A DNA stretch of 64,000 bases, taken from assembly GCA_947627115.1 (NCBI GenBank), contig CANQUQ010000001.1, positions 124,001 through 188,000 of the forward strand, written 5' to 3'. The position numbers and the translations under genes are program-made. How positions within the stretch are numbered: position 1 is the stretch's first letter; the number at the start of each line of letters is the position of its first letter. The notes beneath the pieces are model-generated. The model did not search any database. It was given only the letters and a program-made list of their open reading frames with translations, and was not told the DNA's origin. Positions 36,955 to 45,838 of this stretch are shown here, piece by piece. Origin of the DNA: an uncultured Acetatifactor sp. Its GTDB lineage: Bacteria; Bacillota; Clostridia; Lachnospirales; Lachnospiraceae.

Positions 36955-37317
36955 CTACCGCACATCGGCGGTGGCTACAACATTCACCCCCGTGCCGCAC
37001 ACATCCTCAAGGATCACGTCCCCCATGTGCACCGGCGGGGACAGCTCTATCCCCTTTAATTCCCTGATACAGTCAAATATCTTATCCTTGGGAATATCCG
37101 CTGCGGTCTTTACGGAGACCACCGGCATCTCACCGCCGCGAACACGGACAAGGCTGGTAACGGTACGCCTCGGATCCGTCAGCTCCCCGGTCACATAGTC
37201 CGCCCCTCTCGGACAGGTGTTCCCGGTAATGCTCTTGATTTCCCCATCCGATGTCTCCACCGTGATGCCGCAGCCCAGAGGACACCGAATGCAGACGAAC
37301 TCCTTTTTGTCGGCCAT
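36955..37317 (-). CDS. DUF1667 cysteine-motif protein
   Basis: 120 residues: an N-terminal CIRCPLGCGITV motif and NTCPRGADY, four cysteines arranged for a metal or Fe-S site, then the DUF1667 domain with PVVSVKTAADIPKD. It is the constant small partner of the two FAD proteins encoded upstream in Firmicutes glp clusters. I infer that it is part of an electron-transfer complex for glycerol-3-phosphate oxidation. Confidence 0.88.
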   Translation of the reverse strand: MADKKEFVCIRCPLGCGITVETSDGEIKSITGNTCPRGADYVTGELTDPRRTVTSLVRVRGGEMPVVSVKTAADIPKDKIFDCIRELKGIELSPPVHMGDVILEDVCGTGVNVVATADVR

Positions 37318-37338
37318 TTTCCCTGCACCTCCCTGCCT

Positions 37339-38613
37339 TTATGTCCGGACACAGACAGAGATCTCCTTCGGATCCCCCGCCTGCGCTGTCTTTTCCAACT
37401 CAGACTTCTTCAAAATGATCTGCTCCATCTCGCCGGGCGCCAGAACGCGCCTGTCAATATGCTTCAGCACCTGACCGCCGCAGGCCACCTCCACGGCGGC
37501 ATCCCGGAACATACCTGACACCCGGAAGCGGACGGTCTGAGTCTCGCCCATACGGCCTATGTCAATGGAAGCGGGGACGGTATAACGCACCCCGTTCTCG
37601 GCGCGGATGGGAATCTCTCTTCCCTTTTCCGCAAGCCTGCCCTGCAGATAGGCGGCGGCGTTCCTTCCCGCACTGGCCGCCTCCTCGGACACATAATCCA
37701 CAAGATCGTGCACATGGAGCACGTTCCCGCAGGCAAATACGCCCTCCCGGTCCGTCTCCAGGCTCTCGTCGACGAGAGGACCGCCGGTGGCGGGATTCAT
37801 GGCCGTGCCAAGACTTTCCGACAGCTCGTTCTCCGGTATCAGACCGCAGGACAGCAGCAAGGTGTCACAGGCCACCTCTTCCTCGGTGCCGGGAATGGGC
37901 TTGGAATCCTCATCCACCTGGGCGACGGTCACGCTCTCCACGCGCTCCTTTCCCTTGATGTCCACCACCGTGTGACTGAGCTTCAGAGGAATACCGAAAT
38001 CGTCCAGGCACTGCACGATGTTCCTCTTTAAGCCGCCGGAATAGGGCATCAGCTCGGCCACAAGCTTCACCTTCGCGCCTTCCAGCGTCATTCGCCTCGC
38101 CATGATCAGACCGATATCGCCGGAGCCTAAGACCACCACCTCTCTGCCCGGCATCCGTCCTTCCATATTGACGTATCTCTGGGCAGTGCCGGCTGTGTAA
38201 ATACCGGCGGGACGGTATCCGGGAATGTTCAGCGCCCCTCTCGGACGCTCTCTGCAGCCCATGGCAAGGATCACCGCCCTTGCCCGGATCTCGTACAGCC
38301 CCTCCTCCCGGTTCATGACCGTGACCTTTTTCACGCTTCCCTCCGCGGCCAGATCCACCACCATGGTATTCAGTCTGCAGGAAATCCCCAGCGCCGCCGC
38401 TTTTTCGATATAGCGCCCCGCATACTCCGGACCTGTCAGCTCCTCCTTGAATGTGTGCAGGCCAAAGCCGTTGTGGATGCACTGATTCAGTATTCCTCCG
38501 AGGCGCTGATCTCGCTCCAGTACCACCAGATCCTCCACTCCCGCCTCTCTGGCCGCCGCTGCCGCCGCCAGACCTGCGGGGCCTCCGCCTATGATCACCA
38601 GATCTTTCTTCAT
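37339..38613 (-). CDS. NAD(P)/FAD-dependent oxidoreductase of the glp cluster
   Basis: About 424 residues; an N-terminal FAD Rossmann motif (IIGGGPAGLAAAAAAREAG), GGILNQCIHNGFGLHTF and a second nucleotide motif (VVLGSGDIGLIMARRM), then ACGNVLHVHDLVDYV. The family resembles the thioredoxin-reductase/GlpB-like flavoproteins placed beside GlpA and DUF1667. It probably passes electrons from the dehydrogenase to NAD(P) or another acceptor. The start is ATG 38613 or 38619; GGGAG is better spaced for 38613. Confidence 0.88.
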   Translation of the reverse strand: MKKDLVIIGGGPAGLAAAAAAREAGVEDLVVLERDQRLGGILNQCIHNGFGLHTFKEELTGPEYAGRYIEKAAALGISCRLNTMVVDLAAEGSVKKVTVMNREEGLYEIRARAVILAMGCRERPRGALNIPGYRPAGIYTAGTAQRYVNMEGRMPGREVVVLGSGDIGLIMARRMTLEGAKVKLVAELMPYSGGLKRNIVQCLDDFGIPLKLSHTVVDIKGKERVESVTVAQVDEDSKPIPGTEEEVACDTLLLSCGLIPENELSESLGTAMNPATGGPLVDESLETDREGVFACGNVLHVHDLVDYVSEEAASAGRNAAAYLQGRLAEKGREIPIRAENGVRYTVPASIDIGRMGETQTVRFRVSGMFRDAAVEVACGGQVLKHIDRRVLAPGEMEQIILKKSELEKTAQAGDPKEISVCVRT

Positions 38614-38675
38614 CGCCATACTCCCTGCCCGCCCAGGCGGGCCTCCGTTAAAAGTCTGAAGGTCTGCCCTCAGAC

Positions 38676-40130
38676 CTATCTCTCCTTCGCTTCGCGGATT
38701 CCGTCCTTGTCATGACCTGTCAGGAATTCGGAGCCCGCTTCATTTTTGCGGATCTGGCCCGGATCCTTTCCCAGCTCCCGCGCCAGGATCTCCACCACCC
38801 TGGGAGAACAGAATCCCGCCTGGCACCGTCCCATACCCGCTCTGGTGCGGCGCTTTACACCGTCCAGAGTCACAGCTCCCAGCGGTCTCCTGATCGCATT
38901 CAGGATCTCGCCCTCCGTCACCAGCTCGCAGCGGCAGACCACGTTGGCATACAGAGGGTCTGACGCGATCAGCCTCTTTTTCTCCTCCGCCGACGCCATA
39001 GCCATGTTGGGAATGCCCTTTCTCTCGGTCACAAAGTTTTCTTTTTTCCCGGCCGGCAGATACCCGATCAGCATTTCCGCCAGATACCTGCCAAGCGCCG
39101 GTGCACAGGTGAGCCCCGGCGACTCGATGCCCGCCGCGTCAAAGAATCCAGGTGCATCCTTGGGCTGGCCCAGGATAAAATCATTGCCCTCCTCGTGGGC
39201 CCTGAGCCCCGCGAAGGAGGTGATCACCTGTCTGACCGGAAGGCCCTCCACACTCAGGGCCGCGCGCCTCAGCACATCCGCCAGCCCTTCACCGGTGGTG
39301 TTCAGGGCTTCGGGGTCCTCCACATCCGCAGCCGTGGGACCCGCCAGCAGATTGCCGTGGACGGTGGGCGTCACCAGCACGCCCTTGCCGTAAGCGGTGG
39401 GAAGCTGAAAGATTGTATGGCTGACCAGCCCGCCCGCCTTTTTATCCATCAGACAGTATTCTCCCTTTCGGGGAATGATGTGTATTTTTTCTTCGCTGAC
39501 CATATTGTGAAAACGGTCGGCGTAGACCCCTGCGGCATTGACCACGGTCTTCGTTTCAAAGCTTCCCCGATCCGTGAGGAGCCGGTAGCCGCCTTCCATC
39601 CTCTGTATCTCTTCCACTTTCGTCTCCAGCATGAACTCCACGCCGTTCACCGCCGCATTCTCCGCCAGGGCGATCGTCAGACCGAAGGGGCAGACAATGC
39701 CGCCTGTAGGTGCATAGAGCGCCGCCACCGCACTGTCGGAAATGTTCGGTTCCGTCTTCTTCAGCTGTTCCCGGTTCAGGATCCTAAGGCCCTCCACTCC
39801 GTTCCTCTGCCCTCTGTCATAGAGCCTCTGCAGAGCCGGAATATCCTTCTCAGCAAAGCACAGGACAAGAGAACCGTTTCTCTTATACGGAAAATCCAGC
39901 TCTTTCGACAGAGCTTCCATCATCCTGCTGCCCTCTACGTTCAGCCTTGCCTTCAGGCTGCCGGGCTCTGCGTCGAACCCCGCGTGGGCCACGCCGCTGT
40001 TGGCCTTGGAGGTCCCCTCGCACACATCGGAGGCCCGCTCCAGCACCGCCGTTCTCAGACGGTAGCGGGACAGCTCTCTTGCGATTGCGCAGCCGCAGAC
40101 CCCCGCGCCGATTACGATCACATCATACAT
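38676..40130 (-). CDS. FAD-dependent glycerol-3-phosphate dehydrogenase-like protein (GlpA type)
   Basis: 484 residues. FAD motif VIGAGVCGCAIARELSRY at the N-terminus, DAO-fold body (GVAHAGFDAEPGSLKARL, TGGIVCPFGLTIALAENA), and a C-terminal BFD-like [2Fe-2S] domain with VVCRCELVTEGEI and GMGRCQAGFCSPRVVEILA. This combination matches the anaerobic GlpA of Clostridia. It oxidises glycerol-3-phosphate to dihydroxyacetone phosphate. The ATG at 40130 has GGGAG upstream. It is the first glp gene; MATE lies 37 nt upstream. Confidence 0.92.
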   Translation of the reverse strand: MYDVIVIGAGVCGCAIARELSRYRLRTAVLERASDVCEGTSKANSGVAHAGFDAEPGSLKARLNVEGSRMMEALSKELDFPYKRNGSLVLCFAEKDIPALQRLYDRGQRNGVEGLRILNREQLKKTEPNISDSAVAALYAPTGGIVCPFGLTIALAENAAVNGVEFMLETKVEEIQRMEGGYRLLTDRGSFETKTVVNAAGVYADRFHNMVSEEKIHIIPRKGEYCLMDKKAGGLVSHTIFQLPTAYGKGVLVTPTVHGNLLAGPTAADVEDPEALNTTGEGLADVLRRAALSVEGLPVRQVITSFAGLRAHEEGNDFILGQPKDAPGFFDAAGIESPGLTCAPALGRYLAEMLIGYLPAGKKENFVTERKGIPNMAMASAEEKKRLIASDPLYANVVCRCELVTEGEILNAIRRPLGAVTLDGVKRRTRAGMGRCQAGFCSPRVVEILARELGKDPGQIRKNEAGSEFLTGHDKDGIREAKER

Positions 40131-40167
40131 GGCGTTTCTCCCTTTTCTTTTCAATGATACAGATATA

Positions 40168-41505
40168 TCATATCCCCTTTGCCGTGTTCCGCATAATGGG
40201 ATTTCTCAGCATACTGACCGCCAGTGGTATGACCATCAGTGCCCACACGATGGGTTCTGACAGGACCACGCCCATGTACCCCGCGGCCGGCACCAGCAGA
40301 TATGCGATCAGGACCTTGCCCACCAGCTCCACAAGGCTGGAGACAAGAGGCGTCCTGCTGTCGCCGAAGCCCTGCATACTGTTCCTGAAAATACAGATGA
40401 CCGCCGGCAGAAAGTAGAAGGAGGCGTTTACCTTCAGATACAGTACGGCATTTGCAATGACCTCCCGGTCAGTGCTGGCGGTGATCAGACGAATGATCGC
40501 GGGTGACAGGGTAAATACAATGAGAAGCACCAGAAGATACCAGCACAGAGAGAACAGGACCGTATCTCTGATACCCTTCCGGATCCTTCCGTATTCCTTC
40601 GCGCCCAGATTCTGTCCGCAGTAAGTGGCAAGCGCCGTGCCCAGCACAAAAAAGATCATGAGGAACAGCGAGGTGGCTTTCCTGGCCCCCGTGTGGGCTA
40701 CGATAATGTTCTTTCCCAGAGCGTTGATCGCTGTCTGCAGCGCAAGAGAACCCATCAGCACGAAGGACAGCATAAAGCCCATGGACAGTCCCCGCGGAAT
40801 AAGCTGTCCGTACATCTCCCGCTCCGGTATCAGATCCGGGCCCCGCAAAATGATCTGAGGGTATTTTCTGCGCATATACAAAAAGCAGAGCGCTGCCGAC
40901 AGGGCCTGCGAGATCACCGTTGCGACGGCAGCTCCGGACACTCCCATATCCATTCGAAGGATCAGCAGGTAATCAAGAAATACATTCAGCAGGTTGGATA
41001 TGACCAGGAACAAAAGAGGCGTAAAGGAATCCCCGATTGCCCGCAGAATAGCCGCGCAGATATTATAAAGCGTCGTTGCGATCAATCCCGCTGTGATAAT
41101 TCCGATATAAGCCGAGGCTTCCGGTGCCAGCTCCGGCTCCACATTGAGAAAGTCCAGTATCCTGGGAAGGAAGAGCAGGCACGCCCCGCTCAACAGCAGG
41201 GTGAGTCCCACACTCAGCACCACCGTTCCTCCGATGGCCCTTCTCACGCTTTTTTCATCATCTGCGCCGAAACAGGTGGCCACGATGATTCCGAATCCGC
41301 AGATCACGCCGTTCAGAAATTCTATCAGCAGATCGCTGAGGGAGGTGGTGGCTCCCACTGCGGCCAGCGAGACATCTCCCAGCGTGCTGCCTATGATCCT
41401 GGTATCGATCAGGCTGTAGCCAAGCTGAAACAGCTGACCGACGTACAGCGGTATTGCAAAAAGCAATATGACCTTCAAGGGCTTTCCCTGCGTCAGATTT
41501 TTCAT
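40168..41505 (-). CDS. MATE family efflux transporter
   Basis: 445 residues, with twelve hydrophobic helices in two related halves. LFQLGYSLIDTRIIGSTLGDVSLAAVGATTSL, GAAVATVISQALSAALCF and QNLGAKEYGRIRKG are typical MATE patterns. It exports cationic compounds by Na+ or H+ exchange in known members; the substrate is unknown. It is followed by the glp operon on the same strand, and may share its transcript by position rather than function. Confidence 0.92.
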   Translation of the reverse strand: MKNLTQGKPLKVILLFAIPLYVGQLFQLGYSLIDTRIIGSTLGDVSLAAVGATTSLSDLLIEFLNGVICGFGIIVATCFGADDEKSVRRAIGGTVVLSVGLTLLLSGACLLFLPRILDFLNVEPELAPEASAYIGIITAGLIATTLYNICAAILRAIGDSFTPLLFLVISNLLNVFLDYLLILRMDMGVSGAAVATVISQALSAALCFLYMRRKYPQIILRGPDLIPEREMYGQLIPRGLSMGFMLSFVLMGSLALQTAINALGKNIIVAHTGARKATSLFLMIFFVLGTALATYCGQNLGAKEYGRIRKGIRDTVLFSLCWYLLVLLIVFTLSPAIIRLITASTDREVIANAVLYLKVNASFYFLPAVICIFRNSMQGFGDSRTPLVSSLVELVGKVLIAYLLVPAAGYMGVVLSEPIVWALMVIPLAVSMLRNPIMRNTAKGI

Positions 41506-41654
41506 AAGTTTTCCCTACTTTTAAAATAATTTTGCATTTACAGTCTCATATTTATACGGTTCATGAATTCATATTATCTCTTCACAGGCCCGCGCGCAAC
41601 CGATTTTTTAATAAAAAATTTATTTTTGTTTCCGGTTCCGAAGGCCTGCACCCA

Positions 41655-41683
41655 TTGCGCTTTCTCATTATTTTTAGTATGAT
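41655..41683 (+). promoter_or_regulatory. Predicted promoter of hflKC
   Basis: TTGCGC and TATGAT separated by 17 bp on the plus strand, about 75 nt before the hflK start, in the 251-bp intergenic gap shared with the divergent MATE gene. Confidence 0.5.
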
Positions 41684-41756
41684 GTTTCTTGTATCCGGGC
41701 CGAGGACAGGTCCGGCACAGGACCGTAAAATTTACAGAAGGAAAGGGAGTATTGTT

Positions 41757-42803
41757 ATGGGTTTTTGGAACGGGGATTCCCTCCGGAACAAAAGGAACGG
41801 TTTTGAGACCATGAACGGCGGCCAGGCGGCCACGCCGAAAAAGTTCGCCTACGGAAAACTGATTGGCATCATCGTGGCAGTTCTGGCGGTGCTGATCCTG
41901 GCCGCCAACTGTACTTACGAGATCAAGGAACAGGAGCAGGCGGTGCTGATCACTCTGGGAAAGGCCCAGGCCGTGACCACCCCCGGTCTGCATTTTAAGA
42001 TTCCGTTCATTCAGCAGGTGAGAAAGGTGAACACCACCATTCAGGGCTTTTCCATCGGTTACGACACGGCTACCAGCGAGACGCTGACGGAGGAATCCCT
42101 GATGATCACCTCGGATTTCAACTTTATCGATGTGGATTTCTATGTGGAATACCGCTACAGCGATCCGGTGAAGGCGCTCTACGCCTCCTCCGACCCTCTG
42201 GAGATCCTCCGCAATATCAGCCAGAGCTGTATCAGGACCGTGATCAGCAGCTACCCGGTGGACGATGTGCTGACCACCGGCAAAAATGAGATTCAGGCCA
42301 AGATACGGGAGCTGATCCTGGAGGATCTGGAGACACAGGACATCGGCATCCAGCTGGTGAACATCACCATCCAGGACTCGGAGCCTCCCACCGCGGAGGT
42401 AATGGAAGCCTTTAAGGCGGTGGAAAACGCCAAACAGGGCAAGGAGACAGCGCTGAACAACGCGAACAAATACCGCAACGAACAGATTCCCTCCGCACAG
42501 GCGCAGGCGGACGCCATCGTAAAGGAAGCGGAGGCGCAAAAGACGGAGCGCATCAACGAAGCCACCGCCCAGGTGGCGCGCTTCAACGCCATGTACGAGG
42601 AATACATCAAGAATCCCACCGTCACAAGGCAGCGCATGTTCTATGAGGCCATGGAGGAGGTGCTGCCGGATCTGAAGGTCATCATCGAAAGTCCCGACGG
42701 CAGGACCCAGACGGTCTATCCGCTGGATTCCTTTACCGGTACCGCTGCCGCCGGAACGGACAGCGAAAACAACAACGGAGGTGACGAAAATGAAAATAAT
42801 TAA
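41757..42803 (+). CDS. hflK: SPFH/prohibitin-family HflK
   Basis: 348 residues: one N-terminal membrane helix (about 33-55), then an SPFH domain (EIKEQEQAVLITLGKAQAVTTPGLHFKIPF) and a coiled-coil C-terminal part rich in Ala/Glu/Gln. HflK and HflC form large membrane cages around the FtsH protease. The ATG at 41757 has GAAAGGGAG upstream; the ORF track begins 75 codons early. The end overlaps hflC by 14 nt. Confidence 0.9.
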   Translation: MGFWNGDSLRNKRNGFETMNGGQAATPKKFAYGKLIGIIVAVLAVLILAANCTYEIKEQEQAVLITLGKAQAVTTPGLHFKIPFIQQVRKVNTTIQGFSIGYDTATSETLTEESLMITSDFNFIDVDFYVEYRYSDPVKALYASSDPLEILRNISQSCIRTVISSYPVDDVLTTGKNEIQAKIRELILEDLETQDIGIQLVNITIQDSEPPTAEVMEAFKAVENAKQGKETALNNANKYRNEQIPSAQAQADAIVKEAEAQKTERINEATAQVARFNAMYEEYIKNPTVTRQRMFYEAMEEVLPDLKVIIESPDGRTQTVYPLDSFTGTAAAGTDSENNNGGDENENN

Positions 42804-43659
42804 GAGAACGCTCCTGGTCGTCGCCGCGCTTGCGGCGGCAGCCGTCTGTGCATCCAGCATCGTGATCACCCGTGAGAACGAGTACAGCCTGATCCGGCAG
42901 TTCGGCCGCATCGACCACATTGTGTCGACTGCCGGCATCAGCTTTAAGGTCCCGTTCATTCAGAGCGTGGACACGCTGCCGAAGCAGACCATGCTGTACG
43001 ATCTGCTGCCCTCCGACGTGATCACCAGCGACAAAAAGACCATGATCTGCGACAGCTATGTACTCTGGCATATCACGGATCCGCTAAAGTTCGCCCAGAC
43101 CCTGAACTGCTCCATCGCCAATGCGGAGAGCCGTCTGGACGCCATCGTCTACAACTCTACAAAGAATGTGATCAGCAGCACCACCCAGGACAACGTCATC
43201 TCCGGGCGCAACGGCGTGCTGTCCCAGGCCATTGTGGACAATATCGGCGGCTCTCTGGATCAGTACGGCATCGAGCTGCTGGCCGTTGAGACCAAAAAGC
43301 TGGATCTGCCCGCCGACAACAAGGACGCCGTGTATGAGCGCATGATCTCCGAGCGCAACAACATTGCCGCCACGTATACCGCGGAGGGCAGTTCCGAGGC
43401 ACAGATCATCCGCAACTCCACCGACAAGGAGGTGACGGTGATGCTCTCAGAGGCACAGAAGGATGCCGAAATCCTGATCGCCGACGGCGAGGCAGAGTAC
43501 ATGCGCATTTTGTCGGAGGCCTATGCAGATGAGTCCAGACAGGATTTCTACTCCTTTGTGAGAAGCCTTGACGCACTGAAAATATCCATGGACGGAAACA
43601 ACAAGACGATCATTCTCTCCCCGGATTCTCCGATTGCAAGAATTTTTTACGGAAACTGA
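42790..43659 (+). CDS. hflC: SPFH/prohibitin-family HflC
   Basis: 289 residues: an N-terminal membrane helix, SPFH domain (RENEYSLIRQFGRIDHIVSTAGISFKVPFIQSVDTLPKQ) and a C-terminal helix region ending YGN. The ATG at 42790 follows GGAGGTGACG inside the end of hflK, so the two are translationally coupled. Together they should modulate FtsH. Confidence 0.9.
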   Translation: MKIIKRTLLVVAALAAAAVCASSIVITRENEYSLIRQFGRIDHIVSTAGISFKVPFIQSVDTLPKQTMLYDLLPSDVITSDKKTMICDSYVLWHITDPLKFAQTLNCSIANAESRLDAIVYNSTKNVISSTTQDNVISGRNGVLSQAIVDNIGGSLDQYGIELLAVETKKLDLPADNKDAVYERMISERNNIAATYTAEGSSEAQIIRNSTDKEVTVMLSEAQKDAEILIADGEAEYMRILSEAYADESRQDFYSFVRSLDALKISMDGNNKTIILSPDSPIARIFYGN

Positions 43660-43715
43660 GGGAATACCCGAAACGGATAAAAGATGAGGAGCCGGATCTG
43701 CCTGCGATCCGGCAG

Positions 43716-43760
43716 AAAAAAATCCCCCCGGTGCCGTCCTGCTTCTGACGGCCCAGGGGG
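43716..43760 (-). terminator. Terminator of amt-PII
   Basis: On the minus strand CCCCCTGGGCCGTC pairs with GACGGCACCGGGGG, followed by ATTTTTTT, a strong intrinsic terminator just after the amt-PII stop. A further inverted repeat GCCGGATC/GATCCGGC lies between it and hflC without a T run. Confidence 0.92.
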
Positions 43761-43772
43761 AGCTTCATTTAC

Positions 43773-45563
43773 TTACTCTACGTCCTGCAGGGCGGCGAAA
43801 TCCTCTTCGCCGGTGCGGACCTTGACTACTTTATCTACGCTGTATACAAAGATCTTACCGTCTCCGATGTGACCGGTATATAGCGCCTTCTTGGCCGCTG
43901 CGACCACACTGTCCACGGGAATCTTGCTGACAACGATCTCGACCTTTACCTTAGGCAGCAGCGTCGCATCCATCTCTACGCCTCTGTACATCTCTCCTGC
44001 GCCCTTCTGGATACCGCAGCCCATTACCTGGGTGACTGTCATTCCTGTCACGCCCAGATCGTTCATGGCCTTCTTCAAATGATCATACCTGGACAGCTTA
44101 GCGATGATGACCACCTTATAGATGCCGGAAGCAGAAGCCACGGGAGCCTGCGCCACAGGAACCGCCGCATCCTTCCTGGCCTGCGAGGCCTTGTCGTAAT
44201 CGCTGACACCCAGATCGGTGTTCTCATTCACCTCCATGGTCATGGTATTGGAAATATCCATGATGGAGAAGCCGGAGTATGCGGAAGCAAGACCGTGCTC
44301 GGTGGAATCCAGACCGACGATCTCCTCCTCCTCACTGACACGAAGTCCAAAGATCGCTTTGATTATAAGGAATGCGATCACAATGGTGACGATCGTCCAT
44401 CCCATGGTGGCGCCCATGCCTAAGAACTGGATGCCCAGCTGACGGAAGCCGCCGCCGTAGAACAGGCCCTCGCCCGCGATCTGGTTCGCACCGAAGGTCA
44501 CGCCGTCGCCGATGCCCCTTGCAAATGCGGGCGCGGTCTCCGTGGCAAAGAGTCCCACGGCTATGGTTCCCCAGATACCGTTCAGGCAGTGAACCGCAAC
44601 GGCGCCCACCGGATCGTCAATGTGAAGCTTATAATCCAGAAGCCATACGCCAAAGACTACCAGCAGACCGGAGACAGCGCCAATGACGATGGCGCCGAAT
44701 GCGTCACAGACATCGCAGGGAGCCGTGATCGCCACAAGGCCTGCCAAAGATGCGTTCAGGCACATGGAAACATCAGGCTTACCGTACTTGATCCATGTAA
44801 ATACCATGCAGACCACTGTTGCGACGGAAGGTGCAATGGTAGTCGTCACAAAAACGGAACCCATTTCCTCGACAGAGGTAGCTGCCGCTCCGTTAAATCC
44901 GTACCAGCCCAGCCACAGAATGAACACGCCCAGGCAGCCCAGGGGCAGGTTGTGTCCGGGGAAGGCATTGACCTTTGTGATCTTGCCGGACTTATCCTTT
45001 ACGAATTTACCGATACGGGGCCCAAGCATCGCCGCACCGATCAGAGCGCAGATACCGCCCACCATGTGAATGCAGTTGGAGCCTGCAAAATCATGGAAGC
45101 CGATCTGTGCCAGCCAGCCGCCGCCCCAGGTCCAGTGGGCCTCTACGGGATAGATGACCGCCGAGATGACCGCGGAATACACACAATAGGAAAGAAACTT
45201 TGTCCGTTCCGCCATGGCTCCGGACACGATGGTGGCTGTCGTTGCACAGAACACCAGATTAAACACAAAATTGGACCAATCGAAGCTCTCATAGCTCGTA
45301 AAAATGTCGAATCCCGGTTTTCCGATAAAACCTACCAGATCCTCGCCCAGAAACAGACCGAATCCGATCAGGATGAACGCTACGGTACCGATACAGAAGT
45401 CCATCAGATTTTTCATCAGGATATTGCCGGCATTCTTCGCTCTGGTAAATCCTGTCTCTACCATGGCAAATCCTGCCTGCATCCAGAATACCAGCGCAGC
45501 GCCGATCAGGAACCAGACGCCGAAGACCTGACCGTTAACAGCACTTAAAATTTCCTCTGCCAT
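43773..45563 (-). CDS. amt: Ammonium transporter fused to a PII (GlnB-like) domain
   Basis: 596 residues. Residues 1 to about 430 are an AmtB channel (FWMQAGFAMVETGFTRAKN, DFAGSNCIHMVGG with the pore histidine region, AVHCLNGIWG). After a linker rich in Ala/Pro/Val comes a complete PII domain from about residue 480 (IYKVVIIAKLSRYDHLKKAMNDLGVTGMTVTQV, T-loop GCGIQKGAGEMYRGVEMDATLLPKVKVEIVV, TGHIGDGKIFVYSVDKVVKVRTGEED). In GlnB the PII trimer plugs the channel; here it is tethered. The position of E. coli Tyr51 is Met, so classical uridylylation there is impossible. The gene has an unusual leader with a terminator. Confidence 0.95.
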   Translation of the reverse strand: MAEEILSAVNGQVFGVWFLIGAALVFWMQAGFAMVETGFTRAKNAGNILMKNLMDFCIGTVAFILIGFGLFLGEDLVGFIGKPGFDIFTSYESFDWSNFVFNLVFCATTATIVSGAMAERTKFLSYCVYSAVISAVIYPVEAHWTWGGGWLAQIGFHDFAGSNCIHMVGGICALIGAAMLGPRIGKFVKDKSGKITKVNAFPGHNLPLGCLGVFILWLGWYGFNGAAATSVEEMGSVFVTTTIAPSVATVVCMVFTWIKYGKPDVSMCLNASLAGLVAITAPCDVCDAFGAIVIGAVSGLLVVFGVWLLDYKLHIDDPVGAVAVHCLNGIWGTIAVGLFATETAPAFARGIGDGVTFGANQIAGEGLFYGGGFRQLGIQFLGMGATMGWTIVTIVIAFLIIKAIFGLRVSEEEEIVGLDSTEHGLASAYSGFSIMDISNTMTMEVNENTDLGVSDYDKASQARKDAAVPVAQAPVASASGIYKVVIIAKLSRYDHLKKAMNDLGVTGMTVTQVMGCGIQKGAGEMYRGVEMDATLLPKVKVEIVVSKIPVDSVVAAAKKALYTGHIGDGKIFVYSVDKVVKVRTGEEDFAALQDVE

Positions 45564-45713
45564 AACCTTTTCCTCCTAAAAAATAAAAATAGCGACACGG
45601 GTGCTTCCTCGTCGAAGCTCCTTCGCATCGCATCCTTCGCGGTCCTGCCGCTTACCGCGGCAGTCCGTCTCCGCATATTTGCCCGGCCACGCGCGTGAGT
45701 CTGCCGAACAAAA

Positions 45714-45745
45714 AAGGCACTACGGAATACCATCCATAGCGCCTT
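45714..45745 (-). terminator. Terminator-like hairpin at the start of the amt leader
   Basis: AAGGCGCTATGGA pairs with TTCCGTAGTGCCTT (two G-U pairs) around a short loop, followed by TTTTTT on the minus strand. It lies immediately downstream of the predicted amt promoter and about 150 nt before the start codon. It may terminate the upstream acetyltransferase gene, or act as an attenuator of amt. Confidence 0.75.
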
Positions 45746-45757
45746 TGCTTATGTGTG

Positions 45758-45786
45758 AGTATAGCATCAGGGCAAAATAGTGTCAA
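45758..45786 (-). promoter_or_regulatory. Predicted sigma-70-type promoter of amt
   Basis: TTGACA and TATACT are separated by exactly 17 bp on the minus strand, a near-perfect promoter. It lies upstream of the hairpin at 45714-45745, so a transcript from here meets a terminator within the first 50 nt. Confidence 0.75.
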
Positions 45787-45838
45787 TCATCAAAAATAAA
45801 CATAATTTTTATAATTTTTTTATTTTTTTCGTTATTTT

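Noticed and set aside
41574-42959. 461-codon minus-strand ORF antisense to hflK
   Set aside because: hflK and hflC are clear and the antisense translation has no domain or ribosome site.
43691-43713. Terminator of hflC in the inverted repeat GCCGGATC/GATCCGGC
   Set aside because: On the plus strand it is followed by A residues, not T, so it does not fit an intrinsic terminator for hflC.
45600-45745. Glutamine riboswitch (glnA motif) before amt, because of CGAAGGATGCG
   Set aside because: Only a short match to the 3' part of the motif; the three-stem arrangement could not be built, and the class is known from cyanobacteria.
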